Source of the DNA: a virus
IMG/VR virus record: IMGVR_UViG_3300046816_000250
Span: 1-24,694 of that record
Direction: 5' to 3' (one strand)
DNA: 24,694 nucleotides
This document shows positions 14,721 through 22,544 of the stretch, one piece after another. The notes beneath the pieces are model-generated. The model worked only from the letters and a program-made list of their open reading frames with translations. It had not been told where the DNA came from and ran no database searches. Position numbers and translations under genes: made by a program. The first letter of the stretch is position 1. Each line of letters opens with the position of its first letter.

Positions 14721-15368
14721 CTAGAGCAGGTAGGTTTCGGAGCTTTGGCCGACAACCAGTTTCAGCGGGATCACGGCGCCGGCAATCTGCCCGTTGTGGC
14801 CTGGGTCTTTCTGAACTTCGCCCTCTATCCGGCAATACATCACGCCGTTGACGCCGAGGTTTTGCCGGAAGCCGGTCGGGGTCGGGTAGAGCGCCGTCTC
14901 GATGCCATCGATTAGGGTATTGAGCGTTGCAGCCGGGACGGCGTTCTGATCAGCACCGACCCGCGTATATACCCAGGCTTCGCAGTGCAGTTCGATCAGC
15001 GCCGGCTCGTTCGAGCCGCGCGGCGGGTGCATCTCGCTGATCTCGACAAGGTAAAGCGCAGGCATGTCCTGTTCTGCGGTGGGGTCCGCCAGGCGCCGTG
15101 TCACGGTCTGAAACCCTTGTGTTAAGGCAGACGCGGTGCGGTCGGCGATTGCCGGCAGGGATATCCTCACCGCTGGGGTGATCGTCACGATCGTGGCATC
15201 TGCCGGCAGTCCGTCGCCGATCACCGGCATGCCGACCATGAGGCCGGTGGTATCACTGACATTCGCGAGTGCGGTATCGCCGGCCGTGGTGTCGGCGGTG
15301 AAGTTGAAGACCAGCGGCGGCGAGGTCAGCTTGGCGAACAGCGCGCCCATGATAATTTCGCGGTTCAT
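14721..15368 (-). CDS. tail terminator/completion protein with inserted beta module
   Basis: A 215-residue protein with ATG at 15368 overlapping the stop of the gp10-like gene (ATGA). Residues 80-215 have the features of tail completion proteins: VEISEMHPPRGSNEPALIELHCEAWVYTR, NTLIDGIETALYP, and a C-terminal beta region (GAVIPLKLVVGQSS). Residues about 32-75 (TALANVSDTTGLMVGMPVIG...) carry an inserted 'GDGLPADATI' type beta motif, otherwise typical of fibre or Ig-like modules. Tail terminators cap the tube and join the head; the position immediately before the tube gene supports this. The insertion makes this one larger than the usual family size. Confidence 0.75.
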   Translation of the reverse strand: MNREIIMGALFAKLTSPPLVFNFTADTTAGDTALANVSDTTGLMVGMPVIGDGLPADATIVTITPAVRISLPAIADRTASALTQGFQTVTRRLADPTAEQDMPALYLVEISEMHPPRGSNEPALIELHCEAWVYTRVGADQNAVPAATLNTLIDGIETALYPTPTGFRQNLGVNGVMYCRIEGEVQKDPGHNGQIAGAVIPLKLVVGQSSETYLL

Positions 15369-15835
15369 CGCTGCACTTCCGCCAGCGATTTGTCGACCGC
15401 CTGCTGAAGCTCAGCGAGTATCTTGGCGCGCATCTCCTCCGCGGGGCCACGCAGAAAGCGTCGTTCAGCAATGTTGGCCTGCCGCCGGTATCCCCTGACG
15501 CCAACGCCGCTACGCCGTTCGTAAGACTTCACCGGAAAGCCCCGGTGCGCGCCATATTCAAGCGCAGCGGCGGCGACGTTGTGGCCACGACCGCTCGGCC
15601 CGAGGATCCGCACCCGACCGAGGATGGCGTTCTCGCGCTCGTCGACAAAACTCCGCGTCTCCGCATTCAGCCTACCAGTCCGATGCGGCTCGGTGGCGCG
15701 GACCTTGAGGAGCAATTCGTTGACCAGACTGGTGATTTTGACACGCAGGTTGGTCTTCAGCGCCATCGGCAACCGATCGAACATCAGTTTGACGTTTCTC
15801 TCGTCGACCTCGGTGGTGAAGACCGGCGCCATCAT
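15365..15835 (-). CDS. HK97-gp10-like head-tail joining/tail completion protein
   Basis: A 156-residue basic protein starting with two Met codons at 15835, overlapping the connector stop (GGATGATG). The motif RATEPHRTGRLNAETRSFVDE followed by ALEYGAHRGFPVKSYER (the 'E-Y-G' then basic segment) is the hallmark of the HK97 gp10 family; the C-terminus ends in a long helix. In this family the protein helps connect tail to head. Neighbours on both sides (connector and terminator) agree. Confidence 0.85.
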   Translation of the reverse strand: MMAPVFTTEVDERNVKLMFDRLPMALKTNLRVKITSLVNELLLKVRATEPHRTGRLNAETRSFVDERENAILGRVRILGPSGRGHNVAAAALEYGAHRGFPVKSYERRSGVGVRGYRRQANIAERRFLRGPAEEMRAKILAELQQAVDKSLAEVQR

Positions 15836-16458
15836 CCGATGAGTCCTCGCCGATAACCGTCGAGCACGCCGGCGATGTCCTGCGGGATGGTGGCGCCGCC
15901 GGGCATGCCGCCGACCCAGAACTCCTGGCGGCCAAGGCCGGGCGATTCCTGCGCGCGCAGCATGGGATCGCGGCCGCGGCCGGCATTATCCATCGTGCAG
16001 AGATCAAGTACCGCCTGCTGCACGTCGTAGGGGATCTCGGCAAAGCCGGCGGTGTAGGTCACCACCAGCGAGGTCGAGCTTTGCCAGAGGTACGGGGTGG
16101 TGATCCTGTAAACAAGGCCGGCGTCCTGGTCGAGCGCCAGGTCGTTGGCAGGATCGAGCGCGGCACCGTCGATGGTGATGGTGATCGTCGCCGGATCGAC
16201 CGGCGCCTGGGCGAGGATCAGCGGTTCGCCATCCCGTCCGGTGACGCCGCCGCGGTAGGTCTCGGCGTAGGTCTGCACGGCAAAGATCCGATTGCAGTAT
16301 TGCTCGGCCTGCGTGCTGGTGCGTGCGATGACCTTCGTCATCCAGGCGTCATTCGCCGTGTCGTTCGGTTTCACCCGCAGCTGCTCGCGCAGATCGTCGA
16401 GGGTGATGAGGCTGCGCACCGGCGCCGGTACGGTGACGGTCGTGAAGAGCGCTCTCAT
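15832..16458 (-). CDS. head-tail connector (gp6-like)
   Basis: Starts at ATG 16458, which overlaps the collagen-like gene's stop (ATGA). An open frame continues upstream to 16710 but is a basic shadow of the collagen-like gene. The 208-residue protein has [35 protein letters not shown] and [12 protein letters not shown], the helical pattern of phage gp6-like connectors (helix-loop-helix with an internal strand region, residues about 75-150). Connectors form a ring below the portal and close the head. The assignment is supported by the gp10-like and terminator genes that follow. Confidence 0.85.
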   Translation of the reverse strand: MRALFTTVTVPAPVRSLITLDDLREQLRVKPNDTANDAWMTKVIARTSTQAEQYCNRIFAVQTYAETYRGGVTGRDGEPLILAQAPVDPATITITIDGAALDPANDLALDQDAGLVYRITTPYLWQSSTSLVVTYTAGFAEIPYDVQQAVLDLCTMDNAGRGRDPMLRAQESPGLGRQEFWVGGMPGGATIPQDIAGVLDGYRRGLIG

Positions 16459-17159
16459 CGCCGGCCGCTGGACTCGCCATGGAAAAGTTCGAAGAGGGAC
16501 CGGAGGTCGAGCACCGGCCCGGTCGATCCGTCGCTCCAGATCGGTGCGGCGCGGTATTCCTGAATAGCCCAATCGACGTGCCTCGGCGCGGCTGGCCCCG
16601 CGGGTCCGCGCTCGCCCCGTTCTCCTGCCTTGCCACGGCCGCCGACCTGGCCCGACAACGCCCAGCCATCGCCGGGCAGCGCCCCCGGATCGTCGCACCG
16701 GGCGCGCCATTCCGAGCCGTGGAAGGTGACGAGATCGAACTTGCGGTACGCGCGTTCACGGTCATAAAGCCCGCAAACTTCGCCGACCGGCGCGGCGGCG
16801 CCTGGTGCCCCTGGCGGCCCCGCCTCACCGGGCGCGCCAGGAGGCCCAGGAAGGCCCTGTTCCCCCGGCGGCCCCGTGATAGCCTCCCCCGGCTCTCCCC
16901 GCGCTCCGGCCTCGCCCGGCGGCCCCGGCGGGCCGTTCTGCAAAGCGGCGAGTTTTTCACCGATCAGGCGCTCGACACGCAACTCGCTCTCGGCCTGGCT
17001 GGCGCGGATCTCGGCCAGCGCCAGAGACACGGTGAGCTTTAGCTCTCGCTCGATTTGCGCAGCGACCGCGCCGAGTTCGTCTGCGAGAGCGTCAAGCGGC
17101 GAGATGTCGGGCACGGGATGATCTGAAGCGAGTGACGTTGGTGGCGAACTGGTTAGCAT
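16455..17159 (-). CDS. collagen-like fibre protein with carbohydrate-binding-like insert
   Basis: I prefer the ATG at 17159, preceded by GGGGA at eight bases; ATG 17168 is an alternative. That start lies inside the portal gene, with a 68-base overlap. The predicted protein (234 residues) has a coiled-coil-prone helix (about 24-71), a long Gly-X-Y collagen-like stretch (75-124), a module containing [21 protein letters not shown]...PGDGWAL (131-169), a second Gly-X-Y stretch (172-192), and a short C-terminal end. In known phage fibres, collagen repeats and such modules make a rigid trimeric stalk with glycan binding. Its place between portal and connector is atypical for a fibre gene, so it may decorate the head or neck. 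Confidence 0.72.
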   Translation of the reverse strand: MLTSSPPTSLASDHPVPDISPLDALADELGAVAAQIERELKLTVSLALAEIRASQAESELRVERLIGEKLAALQNGPPGPPGEAGARGEPGEAITGPPGEQGLPGPPGAPGEAGPPGAPGAAAPVGEVCGLYDRERAYRKFDLVTFHGSEWRARCDDPGALPGDGWALSGQVGGRGKAGERGERGPAGPAAPRHVDWAIQEYRAAPIWSDGSTGPVLDLRSLFELFHGESSGRR

Positions 17160-18555
17160 TCGGCACATCCCCGGAGTCTGCGGAAGGCGAATCCTCGGGC
17201 GGTGCGGCCGGTGCAGAAGCGGGCGCCGAGGTCGCGGGCGGCGTCGCCGACCAGGCGCTGAGCGGCACGACCTGCTGCTGCACACGGGGCTCGTCGCCGT
17301 CTTCCGCCTCGGGCAGGTCTTCCAGGCGGCGCGCCTCGTTGGGTGAGAAGATGCCGCCTTGGACACCTTGCGCCAGCGCCGCGATGCGGTCTTTCAGGTT
17401 GCTGCGCTCCAGCGCCGCGGTGTCGAGCTCGAGGTATTCGTCCGGCCAGCCGCCGAGGCCGAAGAAATTGCCGACGGCTTCCTCGATATGGTTGAGGCAG
17501 AAGCCGAGCCCCGAGGCAATCCAGAAGCGCATCAAATTCTCAGTGCTGGCGGCCTTGGGCGGCGCCCCCGCGGTGAACAGGCTGAGCAGCTCCAGCGGTA
17601 TGCGATAGACCGAGGCGATGCGCCCATCGGTGATCTGGAGCATCTCGGCGAGTTGCGCGTCGCGGCTGGTGGTTGCGGTCTGCTCCCATTTGAGGCCGCC
17701 GGTGAGGATCGGCGTGCGGCCGGCGCCGGCGCCGCTGGTGACCTCTTCCCAGCGCGCCCTGGTCGCGGCGACCTGCGCCTCGTCAAAGAGGTCGGGGGTG
17801 GTTAGCACGCCGCTCGGCCGCGCCTGGTTGGCGGTGAAGGCCAGCGCCTGCTGCACCATCGCGTTGGAGGCGGCAATGTCGGTCATCGCGTTGACCAGCG
17901 GCGGCTCGCCGATCAGCGGGCGGTAACGCATGTTGCGGGTATCGAGCCGGATGTGCAGCACGTCCCGCGCCGGAACGGCGGTCAGCGCATCGTGCGGGAT
18001 GCTGGCCTCGACCATCGGGTTGCCGGCGACGTTGTAATAGACGCTGCCATCGACGGCGACGTGCGGTGCCGAGATCCGCGAATCCATCAGGTGCAGCTCG
18101 CTGACCTCGTAGCGGTTGTTGCGCAGCGCCAACGCATAAGCGTTGCCGGTGTCGTAAAGCGCGCCGGTGAGGTTGAGCAGGAAGTCGCTGATCGACTGAT
18201 AGCTGTTCGGTCGTTTGAGGATGCGCGAGAGCGCCGAATTCGCCACCCGCTCGCGGCCGCCATCGCCGGTCGAGCGCCAGTGCGTGCCGGGACACATTGC
18301 CGTCGTTTGGGAATAGGCCGCGACACAGGCATAGACGATCGCGCCGCCGCCGGCCGGCAGCGGGTTATAGCCCAGTTGCCAGTAATTGAGGGGCCAATCG
18401 GTAGGGATGATGCCGCCGCCGAGCGGCAGCAGGTAGCCGTTGCCGATCTGCTGCTTGGCGCGCGGGCGCAGGATGCGGCCGGCGGCCGACAGCACCCGCG
18501 CCAGCGCCGTCGATTCAGCCACGGCGGCTGCGGCTGCGGGTGGCGCCATTGCCAT
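17092..18555 (-). CDS. portal protein (HK97 type)
   Basis: A 487-residue portal protein. Diagnostic features include [18 protein letters not shown] and [15 protein letters not shown] near residues 58-90, [20 protein letters not shown] near 110-130, [12 protein letters not shown], and [20 protein letters not shown] (about 310-330) with downstream [14 protein letters not shown]. The C-terminal 70 residues are Pro/Ala/Ser-rich and disordered. The portal ring is the DNA entry vertex and binds the terminase. ATG at 18555 gives a 41-base overlap with the Ig-like gene; a second ATG at 18549 is equally possible. The portal gene follows the capsid gene here, reversed from the usual HK97 order. Confidence 0.92.
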   Translation of the reverse strand: MAMAPPAAAAAVAESTALARVLSAAGRILRPRAKQQIGNGYLLPLGGGIIPTDWPLNYWQLGYNPLPAGGGAIVYACVAAYSQTTAMCPGTHWRSTGDGGRERVANSALSRILKRPNSYQSISDFLLNLTGALYDTGNAYALALRNNRYEVSELHLMDSRISAPHVAVDGSVYYNVAGNPMVEASIPHDALTAVPARDVLHIRLDTRNMRYRPLIGEPPLVNAMTDIAASNAMVQQALAFTANQARPSGVLTTPDLFDEAQVAATRARWEEVTSGAGAGRTPILTGGLKWEQTATTSRDAQLAEMLQITDGRIASVYRIPLELLSLFTAGAPPKAASTENLMRFWIASGLGFCLNHIEEAVGNFFGLGGWPDEYLELDTAALERSNLKDRIAALAQGVQGGIFSPNEARRLEDLPEAEDGDEPRVQQQVVPLSAWSATPPATSAPASAPAAPPEDSPSADSGDVPNANQFATNVTRFRSSRARHLAA

Positions 18556-19024
18556 TCACCGCAACCGCGTTCGATGGCGGCGCCGCCGTCGAGCCATTGG
18601 CGTTCGTCGCGGTGACGACGCAACTGATGCTGGTGCCGCTGTCGCTAGCGACCACGGTATAGCTGTCGCCGGTGCCAAGCTCGCTCTCGCCGTCGCTCAG
18701 CCACTGGTAGGCGTAGGAATGCGGTTCCGCGTCCATGCCGGCCCAGTTCCCCATCGTGCAGGTCAGTGTGCCGCCGACAGCAACTGTCTCCGGCTGCACG
18801 CTGGGAACGTCGATGTTGATCGGCGGCAGCGATTCCGGCGGGGGGCCGCAGGCGACCAGCATGGCGAAATCATTTTGTGCCTGGGTCATCACCGGGGTGA
18901 GGTCGTCGCCGTCGCGTGCGACGATCCGTGGCTCCCCTAGCGGCGCCGTCAGGATCACCGCTTTCACCATCTCGTCGGCTTCCGCCTGGCTTGGATATGG
19001 GCTCAGATCCTCTTCCGGCATCAT
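18515..19024 (-). CDS. Ig-like domain protein, possible head decoration
   Basis: Two ATG codons lie in tandem (19024 and 19021); the second is better spaced from AGGAG. Numbered from 19024 the protein is 169 residues. The N-terminal 60 residues are acidic and mostly helical; residues 75-155 form a beta-sandwich with an Ig-like pattern: a conserved Cys pair (C89, C135), core Trp108 (YQWL), a S-D-S-G-T-S-I-S-C-V-V-T-A-T-N motif, and a final NAVAVNG strand. Ig-like modules decorate phage capsids and tails and can bind host surfaces. Its place between capsid and portal suggests a capsid decoration or assembly protein. The start overlaps nothing; the end overlaps the portal gene. Confidence 0.7.
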   Translation of the reverse strand: MMPEEDLSPYPSQAEADEMVKAVILTAPLGEPRIVARDGDDLTPVMTQAQNDFAMLVACGPPPESLPPINIDVPSVQPETVAVGGTLTCTMGNWAGMDAEPHSYAYQWLSDGESELGTGDSYTVVASDSGTSISCVVTATNANGSTAAPPSNAVAVNGNGATRSRSRRG

Positions 19025-19042
19025 CGTCTCCTTTGGTGACGA

Positions 19043-19068
19043 TCCGGCGCAGCAACCACTGCGCCGGA
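19043..19068 (-). other. 10-bp stem-loop just after the capsid gene
   Basis: TCCGGCGCAG (19043-19052) and CTGCGCCGGA (19059-19068) are perfectly complementary with a six-base loop. It is in the 66-base gap between the capsid stop and the Ig-like gene. No T-run follows, so a full terminator is unlikely; it could stabilise the capsid message or lower read-through to the genes after it. Confidence 0.6.
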
Positions 19069-19090
19069 ATGCGCCAGGTGTACCGTCGTC

Positions 19091-21034
19091 CTACCAAGTG
19101 ACCGCCGCAATCCAGGCGATGACGCCGGTGCGGCGCATGGCCCAGTTCATCGGCAGGATCATGCGCAGCGCCAGGCTGTCGGTCTGGTACATCGACCGCG
19201 TCGGCGTTGCGACGACACCCGAGCCTTGTGCGCCGGTCGTCAGTTGCAGCGGCGTCGTGTCCTCAAAGTGCAGCGTCGCCTGGTCGCTGACCTCAAAGCG
19301 CGGGTCGTCCCCGCTCACCGACATGAAGTCGGCGGCGTCCAGCAGCATGACTGTCCCCGATGTCTGGGTGCTCGAAACAATCACCGGGTAGCCTTGCAGC
19401 GTCCTGCCGTCGATTTCCTGCTTGAACGGGAAAACGCCGTTCGCCGTCGCCGTCAGGCCGATCGAGTTGGTCTGCGACGGGTGCATGATCCACACGGGCG
19501 ACCGCAGCGAATTGGCGGCGGCCAGAACGTTGATCATCTGCTTGATGTCGCCGACCAGCGCGGTGAATCCGCCGCCGGCCGTCGGTGTCAGGCCGGCAAC
19601 GCCACTGCGCAATCCGGCTGGCCGCACGCCGCTCACCGCCGTCGCATCGAGCAGGATCGTGTCGATGGCGATATGCGTGTCTTCCATGATCAGCGAGCGC
19701 AGGATGGCTTCAATCTGCGGGTTGGAATGCTCGGCGATTTCCCGCGTGTACGACGTAATCACCGCCATCTTTTTCAGGCCGATGGTGATCGGCGTGAAGG
19801 CCGCCTGCCTCACGGGGATCGGCGCGCCTTCGGCGATGAACGACCCCGCGACCGTGGGTGTGGTGACGCGGGTCGGCATCGACAGCACCGCAAAACGCCC
19901 GAGGGTTGCTCTGAACCCGTAGGACGACAGCGGCCCATAGACCGAGCCGGGATAGAGCAGATCGAGGAACTCGCCATATGTCGTGGTGGCGAGGGTGTCG
20001 GCCCAGCCCGCACCGCCGATCGTTGCCGGCGCGCTGGCGGCGCGGATAAACCAGTCGCTGACCCCGCGGGTAACGTCGAAATCGCCGTAACTGCCATAGC
20101 GTTCCTGCATCACCACATCGATCGGCTTTTTGGTGATGTGCGACAGCGCCACGCACGCCATGTGGCGCAGGTACAGATATCCCGGCTCCTCCTTCTTTTT
20201 CGGCTGCGCCCAGGTTTTGGGTGCGCTTGCCGGCAGCGGCTGGTTCGGTGCGTACACCGTGGTGCGGGCCGCCGGGACGTTGATGGCTTCGCTTGCCGTG
20301 GCACCGAGCGCCTTCTCGGCCCGTTCCCAGGTGGCGATAAGGTTCTGCGCTTCCTCGATACGCAGGGTGAGGTCGTCCATCTTCGATGATTCGTCGGGGT
20401 CGATGCTGGTCAACTGGTCGCGCATGGCGACGAGCTCGGTCTGTTTGGCTTGGATGCGTTCGCTGAGCTGGTTCATCGGTTTGTGCTTTCGGATGAGGGT
20501 GTCTGATCCGGCTGGCACGCCGATGGGCCGCTGATCCGGCTCGGCTGGCACGCCGAAGATCAGGCTTTGCGTCTCGCGGGATAGTCCGATGGACTTGGCT
20601 ATCGCCAAGGCATTCGCATTAGCGGGCACGCTGACGAGCGAGCACTCGACGAGTTCCTGTTCGAGGAAGTGCAGGCCGCCGTTCTTTGAGCCTTCGAGCG
20701 GCTCATATTTGCTCGGGTGAAACCCGACCGAGACCGCGCGCAGCACGCCGGCGTCGACCGCCGCCTTGATCTCGCGCTGCCGGTCGGAGACCGGGTCCAG
20801 CAGGTCGAGGCGGCCGGTGAGTGCGCCGCGGCGAACGCCGACATCGGACCACTTGCCGATCGGGAAGCTCGCGTCGTGGCCGAATAGCGCCACGGGGTTG
20901 CGCCGGAAATTGTCGAGCAGCCAGCCATCGGGATCGATCACGTCGCCCATGCGGTCGACGCTGCCGTCGGACATGACGAACTCTTGCGGATCGCCGGCCG
21001 GAGGCGGCGCCGCTTTCTCTTTGGTGCGGATCAT
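19091..21034 (-). CDS. fused prohead protease - scaffold - major capsid protein (HK97 type)
   Basis: A 647-residue fusion. Residues 1-170 are an S78 (HK97 U35-type) prohead protease: His53 in FGHDA, Ser102 in VSVGF, and a likely acidic third residue near Glu130 (in ELVECSLVSVPANA). Residues about 187-245 form a coiled coil (NQLSERIQAKQTELVAMRDQL) that corresponds to the scaffold (delta) region. From about residue 285 to the end is the HK97-fold capsid protein (for example PTVAGSFIAEGAPIPV, GLKKMAVITSYTREI, AIDTILLD, GYPVIVSS, WAMRRTGVIAWI). In this family the protease cuts itself and the scaffold out during maturation. There is no Shine-Dalgarno before the internal Met186, so a single precursor is likely. 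The start overlaps the regulator stop (TGATG). Confidence 0.93.
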   Translation of the reverse strand: MIRTKEKAAPPPAGDPQEFVMSDGSVDRMGDVIDPDGWLLDNFRRNPVALFGHDASFPIGKWSDVGVRRGALTGRLDLLDPVSDRQREIKAAVDAGVLRAVSVGFHPSKYEPLEGSKNGGLHFLEQELVECSLVSVPANANALAIAKSIGLSRETQSLIFGVPAEPDQRPIGVPAGSDTLIRKHKPMNQLSERIQAKQTELVAMRDQLTSIDPDESSKMDDLTLRIEEAQNLIATWERAEKALGATASEAINVPAARTTVYAPNQPLPASAPKTWAQPKKKEEPGYLYLRHMACVALSHITKKPIDVVMQERYGSYGDFDVTRGVSDWFIRAASAPATIGGAGWADTLATTTYGEFLDLLYPGSVYGPLSSYGFRATLGRFAVLSMPTRVTTPTVAGSFIAEGAPIPVRQAAFTPITIGLKKMAVITSYTREIAEHSNPQIEAILRSLIMEDTHIAIDTILLDATAVSGVRPAGLRSGVAGLTPTAGGGFTALVGDIKQMINVLAAANSLRSPVWIMHPSQTNSIGLTATANGVFPFKQEIDGRTLQGYPVIVSSTQTSGTVMLLDAADFMSVSGDDPRFEVSDQATLHFEDTTPLQLTTGAQGSGVVATPTRSMYQTDSLALRMILPMNWAMRRTGVIAWIAAVTW

Positions 21035-21945
21035 CAGAATAAACTCGGTTGCACGGGCGGCATCGGTTTCGGGAATTCAATGATTGTAGTGCCTTGCGCT
21101 ATCTTCAGATTGTCCTGAAAAGCGCGAAAGTGTGCTTCAATACTGTGTCGCGGTATTCGTCCCGTCAGCAGTCCTTGATTGATGTCTTTATCGACCAACC
21201 AAAAATTGGTGATGTGTGGGTTATCAACCGTGTAAAAATGTTCAATTTCAGCAATTGGTTTGCCATCAATGCCTCTTATTAGACTGAGACGATCATCGAC
21301 GATCTGAACACCAGTCACCGGAGACTTGCCGCCGTAAAACCGAGAAACAACATAAATTAGCAGGCGCTCATGCTTTTTCCCGGCAGCGCGGATCTTGCTT
21401 TTGAGAACTCGCTTGATCTCCTCGACCTCGACTCGCACGTCCTTAACTTCATCGCGGACGAGATCAAGATTACCGTTGACGGCGTCGACTTTGTCCTCCA
21501 TCCGATCGATAGCCCGATCTTGATCGTCGAACCGAATGGCTAAAGGGCGGACGATCTCCCGTATGGCCGCTATGAACTCCTCGTGCGTCGTAATGTCGGG
21601 GCGCGAGTTAAGTAATTCCTCCATCTGGTTGAACGCCTGAATGTAACGAATTTGAAATGACGCCGCTTTGTCCCCGCTCCACTTTTGAACCAGAAATGTA
21701 AAACCGTCACGAGTAAGATCAAATGCCGGTAGGCGCTTGCCCTGCTCTGAAATATAACTGGTGGGACGAAACCAATTTAGAGAACGCAAATCTGCGTTCT
21801 CCTCTAACCGAGTTTCGATGTCCCGTAAAACGTCCGCGTGCCGTTTTCCGAACTCTGAGGCCACGTCGAGACTGCTGACGACAGGCGTTCGCCCATCAGC
21901 CCGCAACCGCAGTTGTTCACATAATGCGGGGAGATTATCGGTCAT
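21034..21945 (-). CDS. Rha-type phage regulatory protein with C-terminal HNH-like region
   Basis: A 303-residue protein. Residues 20-110 match the Rha regulator domain (PVVSSLDVASEFGKRHADVLRDIE, then a beta segment and FTFLVQKWSGDKAA, characteristic of the family), which in other phages blocks growth or lysogeny choice in certain hosts. Residues about 140-185 form a coiled coil. Residues 191-283 resemble an HNH endonuclease shape (VVSRFYGG..P.TG, EIEHFY at 234-238, KDIN at 253-256, FRAFQDNL) but the metal-binding Cys are absent, so it may be a degenerate binding domain. The gene is far more AT-rich than its neighbours (one 60-base line near 21240 is 40% GC), which suggests recent acquisition. 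GGGGTGA precedes the ATG. Confidence 0.8.
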   Translation of the reverse strand: MTDNLPALCEQLRLRADGRTPVVSSLDVASEFGKRHADVLRDIETRLEENADLRSLNWFRPTSYISEQGKRLPAFDLTRDGFTFLVQKWSGDKAASFQIRYIQAFNQMEELLNSRPDITTHEEFIAAIREIVRPLAIRFDDQDRAIDRMEDKVDAVNGNLDLVRDEVKDVRVEVEEIKRVLKSKIRAAGKKHERLLIYVVSRFYGGKSPVTGVQIVDDRLSLIRGIDGKPIAEIEHFYTVDNPHITNFWLVDKDINQGLLTGRIPRHSIEAHFRAFQDNLKIAQGTTIIEFPKPMPPVQPSLF

Positions 21946-21973
21946 CGTTTCACCCCATTGGTGCGGAGGTCCA

Positions 21974-22381
21974 TCAGAATTGCGCCCAGTAGAAGATCGT
22001 GGTCAGGCTGCCGGTGCCGAAGGTCTGCACGCACACCGCTTGGCCGGGTGGCGTCGATTCACCCGTCGCGAAGGGAATGCGATTGACAATCACGGTGTTC
22101 GGCGGCATCGGGATCGAGTTCAGCAGCACCGACTGGTTGCTGACGCAGTCGCGCCCGGTGCCGGTCAGCAGTTGGAACGAGAAATCTGCAGACGTGCCGC
22201 TGTGGATCAGCACAAAGCCGCAGAGATAAATCCGCTTCCCAGCGACCGCCGCCACCTTCTCGGTGATCGCCGAGGCGCCGGTGGTGGTGTTGCTGCGCCA
22301 TTGGTCGCACGGCCGCGATTGCGCGAAGGCGTGGCTCGCCGTCAGCGCCAAAAGCAGCACTGCGAGAAGAATGCGGATCAT
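21974..22381 (-). CDS. exported four-cysteine beta-sandwich protein
   Basis: I chose the ATG at 22381, which overlaps the zinc-ribbon stop (ATGA); the upstream extension to 22426 would run into that gene. The 135-residue product has a classical signal peptide (Arg3, hydrophobic core to Ala20, AFA|Q cleavage). The mature part has C25, C54, C79 and C117, probably two disulfides, and a beta-rich pattern (VAGKRIYLCGFVLIHSG, LLTGTG, TTIFYWAQF). Similar beta folds without signal peptides occur in phage structural genes. An exported protein inside the packaging/head module is unusual and could act on the host envelope (for example superinfection exclusion). Function not known. Confidence 0.68.
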   Translation of the reverse strand: MIRILLAVLLLALTASHAFAQSRPCDQWRSNTTTGASAITEKVAAVAGKRIYLCGFVLIHSGTSADFSFQLLTGTGRDCVSNQSVLLNSIPMPPNTVIVNRIPFATGESTPPGQAVCVQTFGTGSLTTIFYWAQF

Positions 22382-22530
22382 CGGTCTGACTGAAGCAATT
22401 CGGCCACGACCAGCGCGGCTGGCCAACTGGCCGCGTCATCCGGCTCATCCGCTTTCATCGGCTGGCCGCAGTTTGAGCAGTTCGCGGAATCGGCGGAATT
22501 TTCCGCTCCGCAATGCGGGCAGGTCTGCAT
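22378..22530 (-). CDS. 50-residue zinc-ribbon protein
   Basis: A very small gene with GGAG (in AAAGGAGAC) before the ATG at 22530 and 14 bases after the terminase stop. Its N-terminus holds two CxxC knuckles (CPHC at 4-7 and CSNC at 18-21), the pattern of a zinc ribbon. The rest is acidic with an Ala/Leu helix at the end. The stop overlaps the next gene (ATGA). Zinc ribbons bind nucleic acid or protein; nearby packaging genes make a terminase or nucleic-acid accessory role plausible, but nothing shows it directly. Confidence 0.68.
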   Translation of the reverse strand: MQTCPHCGAENSADSANCSNCGQPMKADEPDDAASWPAALVVAELLQSDR

Positions 22531-22544
22531 CCGTAAGTCTCCTT

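Noticed and set aside
16459-16710. N-terminal extension of the connector gene
   Set aside because: The extension is arginine/proline-rich and lies in the collagen-like gene; the ATG at 16458 overlaps the stop of that gene as in neighbouring pairs.
16590-16940. Short GGxCCx-type DNA repeats as a possible CRISPR or mobile repeat
   Set aside because: They are the codon pattern of Gly-X-Y repeats in the collagen-like gene, with no spacer structure.
17160-17366. N-terminal extension of the collagen-like gene into the portal
   Set aside because: The added residues are a shadow of portal coding sequence; a nearer ATG has a usable ribosome binding site.
19226-20389. 387-residue plus-strand frame opposite the capsid gene
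   Set aside because: Antisense to the HK97-fold capsid protein, with biased composition.
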